A DNA stretch of 60,000 nt. Origin: Bolinopsis microptera. Taxonomy: Eukaryota > Ctenophora > Tentaculata > Lobata > Bolinopsidae. Where the stretch lies: positions 3,205,096-3,265,095 of the forward strand of contig NC_087080.1 in the NCBI RefSeq assembly GCF_026151205.1, in the 5' to 3' direction. Made by a program: the position numbers and the translations under genes. The notes beneath the pieces are model-generated. The model did no database searches and had not been told where the DNA came from. It saw only the letters and a list, made by a program, of their open reading frames with translations. Of this stretch, positions 10,585 through 21,254 are shown piece after piece. How positions within the stretch are numbered: position 1 is the stretch's first letter; each line of letters starts with the position of its first letter.

Positions 10585-13111
10585 GAGGCTGGGCATAGAA
10601 AGCCCACTAGAGGATAGCATTAAGATGCTTTGCCTACCTCTGGGATGAGGGGGGGTTTATTGGAGACAACAGTGTGAATTGTGGAGGACGGTGGTGGTAA
10701 TGATCTGAATGGGAATACCGCGCTTTGGTACCAGATGAGTTTATAGATCAGTTAGGCAAGGCTGCAAATGTGATGTGTTAATGCGCTAAGTTACGCCAGT
10801 CTGATCCAGTTCTTCTGGTACTATTAAGCGTTTGGTGCGGTTTGTGAAGTTGACGATTGTGGTAATGTGGTGGTTGTCGAATATGTCGTTGACCGAGAGG
10901 TAGTAGTCCCGAAAGTATTGACCTCTTAGTTGGGCAATAGCTGGGCACTGTCCAAGAAAGTGTGAGACAGTTTCCTCTCCGTCACCGCACATAGGACAAG
11001 CACTGGTGCTAGATTTGCGGATGGTGTGAAGGTGTTTGTTTAAGCCACAGTGGCCCGTGATTAGGTGGACTGCGGTTCTATAGTCTTGTCTATTGTTGAT
11101 GAGTGACGTGTTTATATTATTGATTATTTTGGTGTGCTTTTGGCCAAGTGTTAGTTTGGTGTGTCTAAGACCATCCGTTAACCAGATATCCTGATTCAGT
11201 CTGTGGACTTTGTTGTTGATTTGTCGTTTGATGTAAGATTGAGGGATTGGGCATTTCAAAACGTGTTCGCTGGTCGTGCCAAGCTTGGCCAGCTCATCCG
11301 CTTTTTCATTTCCCCACAACCCAATATGGGCTGCGATCCATCGGATCTCTAGAGTGTTGTTCGATCCGAGTGCGTTAAGGGTGTCATAACAGTCTCTAGT
11401 AGTTCTGCTCCTCGTTGAAAGCGAGGAAATAGCTTGTATGGAGGAGAGACTATCAGACCATATAATGATGTGTGAATTGGTGTAGGATGAGAGATACTTG
11501 CAGGCTTCAATGATTGCAGTAAGCTCCGTCTGGTAGACAGTGCAATAATCAGGGAGCTTGAATGATCTCTCTTCCAGGATGGTGTTGTTGTTGTCAGTCG
11601 TGATGATGTACCCAGCCCCACTTCCGGAGTCTGATAGAGACCCGTCTGTGTAGCAGGTGATCGTTTCACTGGTAATGTTGTCGATGGTGTGTTGGAGTGC
11701 GGTTCTGTATTCAGTGTTGTTAGTTCCAGGAGTGGTGACGGTGAAGTGCCGTCCCAGCATCATGGTTGGTGCTGTGAGGTCTCTTGTGGCTCTAGGTGGT
11801 ATGTTGAGATCCTCCATGAATTGTTTGTTGATTGTGGTGTGGTTTTTGATAGTTCCCTTCCTGTGGGCGATAGTTTCAAGAGTGAGGCTGCCGTAGGCTT
11901 GAAGCCTTGCTGCTCCCTTCGCTGCTTCGCCCCTCAGGAATAGTATGGTGTCTGGGGTGTCAGTAAGGTGATTCAATGCGAGAAAGGGTGTACTTGGCAT
12001 GGCACCAGACATCATTCTCAGTGCCAATGCCTGCACACGTTTGAGCTTCCTCGCATTGTAGTCCGTGTCAATTGCCCTGATCCATATACTACAGCAGTAG
12101 GACAGAATGGGTTGAATGACCGCTGTGAACATCCATATACAAGTTTTAGGGCTCATACCCCATGTGGGGCCGACAGCTCTTCGACATTGCATGAGGGATG
12201 CCGTGGCTTTTTTGGTGATGTTGATGATATGTTCATTGTAATTGAGTTTGCTGTCTAATGTCACACCTAGGAATTTAGCCGACTTCGAGAGACCTATAAT
12301 GTTGTTGCCAACTTTTATTGGTCTCAAAGTCCACTTAGTATTCCAGGTAAACATTACTATCTGAGTCTTGAGTGCGCTGATAGATAGATCCTTGGTTTGG
12401 CACCATTTTTCTATCGTATTGATGGTTTTGCATGTGCGGTTCCAGATGATGTCCAGGTCATTTCCTTCTGCTAGTGATGCCAGGTCATCTGCGAAGGCTT
12501 GCAGGTAACCCGGTATGTCCTTCGCAGTAAAGGAGAGGAGATCGTCGACTACCAGGTTCCATAGAAAAGGAGAAAGGATGCCTCCCTGTGGGCAGCCTCT
12601 CCTGATCTGTACCCTTCTCGACTTATCCTTATGACTTAGATTGATAAAGCGATTAGTGACCATGTTGATGATCCATTGCGCTGTAGCTAGGTCCACTTTC
12701 GTGGCCCTGACTGCATCAGAAATAGCTTAGAACGAGACGTTGTCGAAGGCGCCCTCTATGTCAAGAAAAACTCCTAGGACATATCCCTTCTTAGCTATTC
12801 TGCGCTCAATGGTGTGGGTAACTTTATGAAGAGCCGCTTCTGTTGAGCAGCCCTTCCTAAAGCCGAATTGACGTTTGTTTATGTCATTTGCTATGTTGAG
12901 GTCGTGTTGCATGTGCCACAGAATCACTTTCTCCTGTAATTTTAGCATCACAGGTGAGAGAGTGATTGTGCGAAAAGACTTAGCCTTGTTGTAGTCGGTT
13001 TTGCCGGGTTTGGGGAGGAAGATTCCGATGGAATCCCTCCACAAAGTAGGGATGTGTTGTGTTTTGTGATTATTTGTCATGATGTTTTGTGTTATATCTT
13101 TGATATGGTTC
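10554..13111 (-). mobile_element. 5'-truncated LINE with poly(A) tail and 12-bp target duplication
   Basis: Read on the minus strand, this insertion ends in a run of about 28 A (T at 10553-10580). It is bounded by direct repeats TAGTAAATGCGT at 10542-10553 and 13112-13123. It carries a reverse transcriptase and RNase H frame but no endonuclease, so it is truncated at the 5' end. The long pure poly(A) and clean target duplication indicate a fairly young insertion made by target-primed reverse transcription. Confidence 0.92.
10786..13080 (-). pseudogene. LINE ORF2 fragment: reverse transcriptase plus RNase H, one nonsense codon
   Basis: The first part (13080 down to 12727) has reverse transcriptase fingers and the first catalytic Asp in LDIEGAFDNV. 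A TAA at 12727-12729 interrupts it. The same frame reopens and runs to 10786; 12696 is an internal ATG used here for numbering. FADD lies at residues 69-71 of this second part. An RNase H domain follows, with D351 (YTDGS), E391, D415 and the H-x-G...NE-x-AD box near 457-467. A CPMCG...H...C knuckle lies near the C terminus. A C-terminal RNase H points to the I/Jockey-type clades; the exact clade is uncertain. Only the single stop breaks it. Confidence 0.9.
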
Positions 13112-13123
13112 TAGTAAATGCGT

Positions 13124-13536
13124 GTCACATAATGAAAAACTGTGATAAACCAACCATGTGACCAGCTATAATCGACCTGCACTTTTTTCTGGGACACTTC
13201 ATATTTTGACAATTTCAGTTGTGCGCAATAAATTCTAATAAAAACCGTTCACTATTATATAGCACATATAACTACATGAACCTTCCCTATAATTCTGAAC
13301 TGCGCACAGCCGTCATTGCCGAAGGTATTACTATTATGCAATAGTATTGTAAATAGTATTGTAAAAACACGATATACCAGATCTCCTGGCATATGAAATA
13401 CACATACCTTAAGATCGACAAACCATAAATTTAGTCAAACTTTTGACTAACATTTTTGTAAACCAAATTTCATGAGACTAAAGTTTAAACCAATTTATTG
13501 TGAACCAAATTTATTGGCCTTAAGGTATTTAAGTAA
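13124..13536. other. Non-coding spacer with a dispersed repeat
   Basis: This stretch between the two LINEs has no gene. The segment around 13425-13510 matches the reverse complement of 5400-5480; both contain the self-complementary stretch around TCAAACTTTTGA. It may be the upstream untranslated part of the following element. Confidence 0.5.
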
Positions 13537-16500
13537 GAGTTACAGTTCAATTATTTCTGGTCCATCCTAGATAAAAACCAGGTAGAGTTTACAACCCTTC
13601 TGTGGAAAGGTAACAAATCGTTTTGTTACACTGTAGCAATTGCATACCCTAGTAAGGGTTTGGAGTTACTTGAGAACACCACCTATGACTACCTCGAGTT
13701 GATATGCGAAGTTGGTTCAACAAACATTATACCATCGAAGAAAAAACCGAGACTTGATGCTGAGTGCAGACAGTTGAGGGAAATGAAGAAAGAGAGTAGA
13801 AAGGAATGGAAGAGAGTATGTGACTCGAATGATGATGAACAGGTTAAAAGACAGAAGATTTCTTACCTGAAACTAGTACGACTTCATAACAAAGCAAGAA
13901 AGACCGCCCAGAAGAAAGAAAGGAAAAAGATGAAAGAGAATAGCTCCAAACTCTTTAGAAGAAACCCTTATGAGTATGGTAAGAACCTGCTCACGAAGGA
14001 AGAGACTAAAGATAAAGAGCCTGAGTTCGACAGTGAAGAAGCATCTAAGTTCTTTGAAAAGGAGTACAAAGATGATGACCGAGAGCGTGACTATGTAAAC
14101 CCCACAGGACTGAAAGACCTTGACAAACCTAATTGGATCTGCAGTACAGCGCCACCCACATGGGATGAATTCCACCTAAAGCTAAAGTCAAGGAGAAATA
14201 AGTCAGCACCTGGGTCAAATGGTGTCAACTACCTGATCTACAAGAAGTGTCGAACTTTCAGTCACCATCTACACCATCTGATATGCAGGATTTGGAAAAC
14301 AGGAGTTGTCCCCCCACAGTGGAAGGTGGGAGTAAGTACATTAATTCCTAAAACGGATGATCTAAAAGATCCTGGCAAGTTCCGTAACATCACACTCCAA
14401 AATTGTAGTGGGAAGCTGTTCTTTGCCATCTGGGGAGACCGTGTACTTGAGCACATGACACGAAATCTGTTCATTGACACCTCAGTACAGAAAGGTTTCA
14501 TGAAGAAAACCCCTGGTTGCCTAGAACACACTCAAGCCCTCCTTGAAGAGATTAAAGATGCTAAAAGCCACAGAAGACAAGTCCACGTGATCTGGATTGA
14601 CCTTATGAATGCGTATGGGAGAGTCCCGCACAGCCTTATTATTTATGCCCTACGCCGGTACCACCTACCTGAAAGCTTCATTAAGCTTATAATAGAGTAT
14701 TATGGAAGCCTCAGTGTCCTAGTTAAGTGCAGGAAATGGACATCCAGAACATTCTGGTATGAGCTAGGCCTGTTCCAGGGAGACCCACTGTCCGTGATCC
14801 TGTTCCTTATAGTATTCAACATCCTACTGGAACTTCTAGCTGTACTGTGCAGTCAAGTTGGGTATGAGCCAAGCTTCAGTGATAGCAAAACCTCAAAGAA
14901 AGCGTTTGCTGATGACCTAACCCTGTTGTCGAAGAGCGAGAAGGAGATGAAGAATATGTTGAAGGTAGTAGAAGAGTTCCTGGACTGGTCGAAGAAAATG
15001 AAGGCTAAACCATCGAAGTGCCTGTCTATGTCTATGAAGTGTACTGGAGGAAAGTACAATACCTATGATGCAGAGTTTGTACTAAGCGAACAACAGGTGC
15101 CGTCCATTATCCAAGCACCAATGAAGTTCCTAGGAATGTACATGTATGTAGATCTTGAGGTAAAGGAAATTCGGTCCATGATCAAGAAGAAGTTAGAGGA
15201 CCTTTTGGAAACAACGTCTAATGATGAAATCACCGGTCCAATGAAGGCGTGGGTGTATAACCACCTCATCATTAGTAAGATGTCATGGGGGTTTACTGTT
15301 TATAACCTACCCATCACATTTGTGAGAGAGCTTGAGGCACTGTGTAACAGATACCTTAAGAAGTGGCTAGGGATTGCGCATCCTTGTACCACCACCGTCC
15401 TCTACAGGAGTAGAGACCAGAAAGGATTGCAGCTGAAAAACATCTGCACTGAGTACAAAGTCATCCAACTTATTAAGGGACACCAACTTTGTAACTCAAG
15501 TGACCCCTACATCAAAAAAGTGTACTCTAACCATAAGGCTATTGCAGACACACAGAAGATGTGGTCTTATCCCAAAGAGCTGAAAGACCGTCAGCGCCAA
15601 CTTTACTTCCAAGAGTTAGTTGGAAAACCTGCAGTTGGTACAACTGGCCTCGGGTATGGGACAAGATATGAGGACACATCAGAGAGGAAACTGCTAACCA
15701 ACATGGTGAGGACATTTGATGAAGAGACACTTATTTGTTCACTTTTTGACAAAAAGCGGCAAAACCTCTTTCTCACATGGGAAAATACAATGACATTTGA
15801 CACCACATGGAATAACTTGATCTATCAACTTAGTCCGGAACTTTTAAAGTTTCATGTCAATGCTATTCATGACACTGCGTCAACACCTAGCAACCTAAAG
15901 CTTTGGAATAAAGCTGTTTCAGGAAACTGTAAACTCTGCAGCAAACAAGGGACACTCAATCATATCCTGACGTTCTGCAAGGTTGCACTAAGACAGGGAC
16001 GTTTCAACTGGCGCCATGATCAGGTCCTACGTGAAATCATGAAGACTGTTTCATCACAGATTGAAGAGTTTAATTCCGACATCGCCAAGGAATCGAAGAG
16101 GGCACCGTCGGTCTTTCACAAGGCAGGCAATAAGCGCGAGAAGGTTACCTTAGCTGACCCAACTCATCATAAGACCCAAAGATATTTCTTTTCAGATGCC
16201 AACGACTGGAAGATATTATTTGATGAGGATGATAGACAGAGGAACTTCCCGCAGCACATTGCAGCTACACCACTAAGACCTGATGTAGTGATCTATTCAG
16301 ATAAAGCAAAGAAGGTTTATCTAATGGAGCTGACTTGTGGAAATGAGCAGAACTTTGCTGATCAAGAGAAGCGAAAGATGAAGAGATATCAGCAGCTGAC
16401 AGAAGAGATAGAAGCCAACGGATGGGCTTGCAAGCTCCAGACAGTAGAAGTGGGAGCTCGAGGCATTTACAACTATAGCCTCCCAACCTTTATGAACCAC

Positions 16501-16647
16501 CTGAACGTAAACAACAAAGAGAAGAAGAAGGCCTGCATGAAGATCGCTGAGATCAGCCTGAGGGCATCGTATACCATCTATTTGTCCAGAAACAATACCA
16601 TATGGACAGATGATTGGGAGTTAGTCAAGAGACCAGTAATAGCATAG
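13537..16647 (+). CDS. Non-LTR retrotransposon polyprotein: reverse transcriptase with restriction-like endonuclease
   Basis: The frame is open from 13537 (after a TAA at 13534) to 16647 with no stop, but has no ATG near its beginning. It is either 5'-truncated or begins at a non-ATG codon such as the TTG at 13660, from which I number. Residues 20-110 are basic and coiled-coil-like. Reverse transcriptase motifs follow: APGSNGV, catalytic D314 in VIWIDLMNAYGRV, and FADD with D418/D419. A CCHC knuckle (C-x2-C-x7-H-x4-C) spans 757-773. A PD-(D/E)xK type endonuclease follows with D875 in RPDVV and E890 in LMELT. Reverse transcriptase, knuckle, then restriction-like endonuclease is the architecture of R2/R4/NeSL/Hero-type LINEs. 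No N-terminal zinc finger or Myb is seen. The frame looks intact over about 1,000 codons. Confidence 0.9.
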   Translation, partial: ELQFNYFWSILDKNQVEFTTLLWKGNKSFCYTVAIAYPSKGLELLENTTYDYLELICEVGSTNIIPSKKKPRLDAECRQLREMKKESRKEWKRVCDSNDDEQVKRQKISYLKLVRLHNKARKTAQKKERKKMKENSSKLFRRNPYEYGKNLLTKEETKDKEPEFDSEEASKFFEKEYKDDDRERDYVNPTGLKDLDKPNWICSTAPPTWDEFHLKLKSRRNKSAPGSNGVNYLIYKKCRTFSHHLHHLICRIWKTGVVPPQWKVGVSTLIPKTDDLKDPGKFRNITLQNCSGKLFFAIWGDRVLEHMTRNLFIDTSVQKGFMKKTPGCLEHTQALLEEIKDAKSHRRQVHVIWIDLMNAYGRVPHSLIIYALRRYHLPESFIKLIIEYYGSLSVLVKCRKWTSRTFWYELGLFQGDPLSVILFLIVFNILLELLAVLCSQVGYEPSFSDSKTSKKAFADDLTLLSKSEKEMKNMLKVVEEFLDWSKKMKAKPSKCLSMSMKCTGGKYNTYDAEFVLSEQQVPSIIQAPMKFLGMYMYVDLEVKEIRSMIKKKLEDLLETTSNDEITGPMKAWVYNHLIISKMSWGFTVYNLPITFVRELEALCNRYLKKWLGIAHPCTTTVLYRSRDQKGLQLKNICTEYKVIQLIKGHQLCNSSDPYIKKVYSNHKAIADTQKMWSYPKELKDRQRQLYFQELVGKPAVGTTGLGYGTRYEDTSERKLLTNMVRTFDEETLICSLFDKKRQNLFLTWENTMTFDTTWNNLIYQLSPELLKFHVNAIHDTASTPSNLKLWNKAVSGNCKLCSKQGTLNHILTFCKVALRQGRFNWRHDQVLREIMKTVSSQIEEFNSDIAKESKRAPSVFHKAGNKREKVTLADPTHHKTQRYFFSDANDWKILFDEDDRQRNFPQHIAATPLRPDVVIYSDKAKKVYLMELTCGNEQNFADQEKRKMKRYQQLTEEIEANGWACKLQTVEVGARGIYNYSLPTFMNHLNVNNKEKKKACMKIAEISLRASYTIYLSRNNTIWTDDWELVKRPVIA

Positions 16648-19600
16648 TAGGAGCGTAGAATGTTTGGGCCCAGAAAAACATGTTTAATACCGCTATGAAC
16701 CCGTCATAAGCCGGGGACTACTATGAAAGTGATGATGCTGTGTTGTTGAAAGACCTTCGACCAATCAAAGATGTACCTCATCACGCCAAGCAGTTATGCT
16801 TGTAGGTGAATATACACTTATAGAGTACAACAACTTTATAACACTCCATGAGGCTTCTGGCTTATACTCTTATAGTCAAACTACGCTAATGAGTTATGGG
16901 ACCCCGTTATAAATACTAGCAGGAACCCGTCAAACCTTTAAGACTGGTGTCAAGGCTCTTTGGTGGCCGGATCAGTTTCCTACCCTAAAGTCTCCCAGTA
17001 AAAATAATTATTACCTATTTAATTCGCGTTTTTGACACCACTTGGGGTCCAAATTTTGGGTACTAAAATTCTTATTCCTTGGCCGATTTTCGATTTTTTC
17101 ATGCTGATTTGAAGGCCATTAAAACATTTGAATCAGTTCAAAAAGTTTCAGTTTTATATCTTGTACGGTTTTTGCGGAAACCCGTGTTAAAGTTGATGCC
17201 GTGGTGTCAGTAAAATGGTGCGGATAAATAAATATATATATATCGTCTCGCTTTATATATAGTAATATAACCACACGAGACAACAGATCCCTCGTGCGTT
17301 GCCTGGACGTTGGTAGACGTAACGTGGTTTGTGATATATTTTGATTATATACTGCAATTTAATTGAATGCACAATTGCACTATCCATAATTGGAATACAT
17401 ACCACTTTCACGCATATACGCAATTAATGAGTTTCTAATCAACTGCAGTGCAATTTGTTCACCCTTAATGGTAGACGGGAAATGCTCCTATGTTTTACAG
17501 TTTAACGTACGGACCAGCTGCAATCTACCCAGCCGGGTCTTTTCTGATTTTAACTAACTTTTACGTTAATACTTTTTGTCGTGTGGATGAGGTGATTATA
17601 TTTGTGTTTTGCACATTTGTAGCTTTTTATTTACAACACAAATCTATTACATTTATTGAGAATTATGTAATATAACGTGATGGAAATATTTTAAACGGGC
17701 ATATCCTGTCCAAACCCAGGATGCACTACATGAAGAATTCGTTGAAACTTTGTTTGAAAAGCATTAATAGCCTCCCATCTGAACCCCCCCAGAGCCACCC
17801 CCCCCCCAAGCCCCCTAACCCCAGCCCCCCCCCCCCCCATAAATGTGCGCAGCTGGGCCGGCTGAGGACCTTCACTATAACCTGTACATGAAACTTATAC
17901 AGTAATGTGGAGAGCTCTATATATCTGCTTCACTGGGATTCCCATACAGTTCATTCTAATTAATTGCACTCAATCTGCAGCGGTCAGAGCTTATAGAGAG
18001 CTTGTTTTGTAAACAAGTCGAGCTCTATTGCCTCAAGTTGATTGTTATTCAACGTGTTTGCCTAGTCACAGTATAATATAAATAAAGTCTAATAGGTTTT
18101 CTCTGCCAGCATACAAAGGGGGTTGTTATAATATAATATAAGACTGCACCTTTAATTTTCAATTCGGATCCTGAGTGATCTGTTAGATGTGGTGATATAA
18201 GAGGGGGGGGGGGGGGCTTCACTCTTCTCTCTTCAGTTATCTTTTAAACACCAAACAGACCATTGTTCTAGACATGGTCCTCTAGTTCGACTCATGAACA
18301 GAAAACTAGAGCTTTGATGTTTTAATTGTCTTATTTTGATTTTGTTTACTAACAATGATTTTATTCATTAACGAATGAATTTTTCGTTGCTTTCGTACGT
18401 GCTTGATATATTGCGAAATTACAACCATTATAAGAAGACTTACATCAAATTATATACTACTTAAGTTGTTGACGCCACATGATCACCCTGCCGAACAACC
18501 TGCTCCAACCATATACGCTAAATCTGTATAGCTTTTCTCCTAGCTTGAAATTAGTAGACCCAATTAATTTGCTAATCTTCATTTCACCTCCAGTTAAAGC
18601 ACCCAGAAACCCAGAAATCCAGCTAAATCTACCTCATTTTTGCCCCAGCTTAAGCAGAGACGCAGTTATACTTTTACTTCGCTACCACGTATAGTTCCAA
18701 GCATAATCAGATGTCTCGATTTGAACTATTAATAACGGGGATAATACTGCATTCCGGGGTAGGGTTAAATATCCATCGCAGTTTAGAGCCCCTGACGTTT
18801 TGTGCAGCTAGGCGCGTGCACTTTTACAGCTTGAATGTTACGACACGTCCTCGGTAATTTGAGTGTGAGCAATTTTACCTTTCATCAGAATGTAGATTCT
18901 AAATATGTTAACCTCACTATGAGCTTACTTAGTCAATAGTTATAGTGCTGGGTCGTGATTTATTCTTAACCAGAGGTTCCACTTTAATATTGTCAAATAA
19001 TTAATAGCCACTTGCAATAATTGATGTACGGCCATTTTCGTTGCTTGAAAATTTCCAAAAATCTTCAGTGTTGTTTTCAATATATTTAAACCTGAAACGC
19101 AATGATAAACCAGTTATCAACAAATTTGATTGTTTAATCTATAAGCACACTCCGGATGGGACACTCCATTGTCAGCAGCCGGCCACACACTTGTCCATAA
19201 TTTACAAACTGCAGCGTCCAGATCCAATGAATAGACATCTCGCTCAAATAAGAGTTTGTTGATTTGTGTTGGTTACCCAAGTACCTATGTAACTGCAGCT
19301 TACACCTCACACAGATTAGACTAAATATTGTAGGATACTTCCTTAATAACAAGCTTATCATGAATATTATCGTAACTTATGCAACACACGTAGACCAATG
19401 TACAATACTTCGGCTAACTTAACAAGGGTCAATTAACGTCAGACAACCTCGTAATTTGTAAGAGTTTATCCTAGTGGTTGGACAGAGAGTAATAACACTA
19501 GCTACACAACATGTTGTGTGATATACCTCCGCAAGCATTTACCTCCGCAAGGTGGTATATCAACGCTGCAGCCATTTAGGTAGCCGCCGAGGAACCTCCG

Positions 19601-20692
19601 CAAGCATTTAGCCGCCGAGGAACCGTTTAGCCAGCCGTTGACTTAGCCGGAGAGGTGGTAAATAGCACAGCGGGTTAGCGTGCAGGTATTATAGTTGGTT
19701 ATAGGGTTAACATATTATACAGCTATAGGGTTAACATATTATGCAGATAACTTATAGTGTTGCTTACACCGTGAACACACGCCATGCACTGTTAATACGC
19801 TGCACTGTTAGCACGCTGCACTGTTAAAACGACTGCATTGGTGTGGGGCACGAGCATGCCAAAGCTACCGATCATCTTTCTTTAAACTGTTTCCAGCCAA
19901 ATTCCAAAACAGCATAAATACCCAACTCTTCAGTAAGTCGTAAATACTGCTAGAGGTTATAAGATGGCAGTGCCATTTACCATTATGTATAAATATTGCT
20001 TCAACACCTATCAAATTAGAGAATCAAGACCGATTTTCGTCTAAATGCCAACGATATCGTTACGATTTACTCGTCACCTCCAGGTTCGAGATCTTTTGTA
20101 ATCGTTTGATCCCATCCCTAATCCTTTGTAAAGAGTGTCGCGACAAGTCGAGAGCCGAGATCAAAGTCAATGTGATCGGCAGAGAAGTTGAAGCTTTTTG
20201 CGGATATTTTGGTGAAGAGTTTTGTTTTTTCTCACATTTGAGAGCTAGATAATGGCGAGTGCTAATATGAATCCTTTGTTGTCTATTTAAAAAACCTATA
20301 CCCAATTTTCTTGTTGTTGTTGGAAAATTAAGCGTCAGTCGTTTAACTACGACACTTGTGAAGTCTTCATACCAGAAGACGGGAAGTATTCAGTCACTTG
20401 TCAGGCTGCAAATACTCCAAACTTCTGTAATGCCCTGTTCTTGAGATGTTTACAATTCTAACAACTTCTCCCAAGTCCATTGTCCAAATTGCCATTTTTT
20501 GGCTTCCTCGAATTTCTTACTTAAGTTACTTAACTTTGCACCGCATTGTGCCTGTAGGATATACGGTTTTAAAATTTTGTATCCTTACTATCTCATTTAC
20601 CATTTACGTCTTAAGTTATCTCTCTCTCGGTTACGGTCAACGGTTTCTGGCCTCCCACGGTAATACTAATAGGGAAGCTTTCTCACCGTGCC
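16648..20692. other. Non-coding: LINE 3' flank and gene-poor sequence
   Basis: The start is probably the 3' untranslated region of the preceding LINE, but I see neither a poly(A) tail nor a clear target duplication. C-runs near 17790-17838 and a G-run near 18202-18216 are present. Short GC-containing motifs repeat near 19520-19640. No gene is recognised. Confidence 0.45.
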
Positions 20693-21254
20693 CACAGCGT
20701 GCAAGTTATTTGAACGTTGGTTTCTATCCCGGATTAATTAATCTACAGTTAGCATCACCCCACAGCGTGCAAGCTATTTGAACGTTGGTTTCTATCCCGG
20801 ATTAATTTATCTCCAGTTAGCATCACCCCACAGCGTGCAAGCTATTTGAACGTTGGTTTCTATCCCGGATTAATTAGTCTCCAGTTAGCATCACCCCACA
20901 GCGTGCAAGCTATTTGAACGTTGGTTTCTATCCCGGATTAATTAGTCTCCAGTTAGCATCACCCCACAGCGTGCAAGCTATTTGAACGTTGGTTTCTATC
21001 CCGGATTAATTAGTCTCCAGTTAGCATCACCCCACAGCGTGCAAGTTATTTGAACGTTGGTTTCTATCCCGGATTAATTAGTCTCCAGTTAGCATCACCC
21101 CACAGCGTGCAAGCTATTTGAACGTTGGTTTCTATCCCGGATTAATTTATCTTCAGTTAGCATCACCCCACAGCGTGCAAGCTATTTGAACGTTGGTTTC
21201 TATCCCGGATTAATAAATCTCCAGTTAGCATCACCCCACAGCGTGCAAGCTATT
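20693..21254. repeat. 68-bp minisatellite, 8 copies plus a partial
   Basis: Units start CACAGCGTGCAAGC at 20693, 20761, 20829 and onward every 68 bp, ending in a partial copy at 21237. Each contains CATCACCCCACAG, which resembles a 3' splice acceptor, but I found no coding exon after the last copy. Confidence 0.95.

Noticed and set aside
18479-18694. 71-codon plus-strand open frame
   Set aside because: No domain, signal peptide, splice support or repeat relation; its length is expected by chance.
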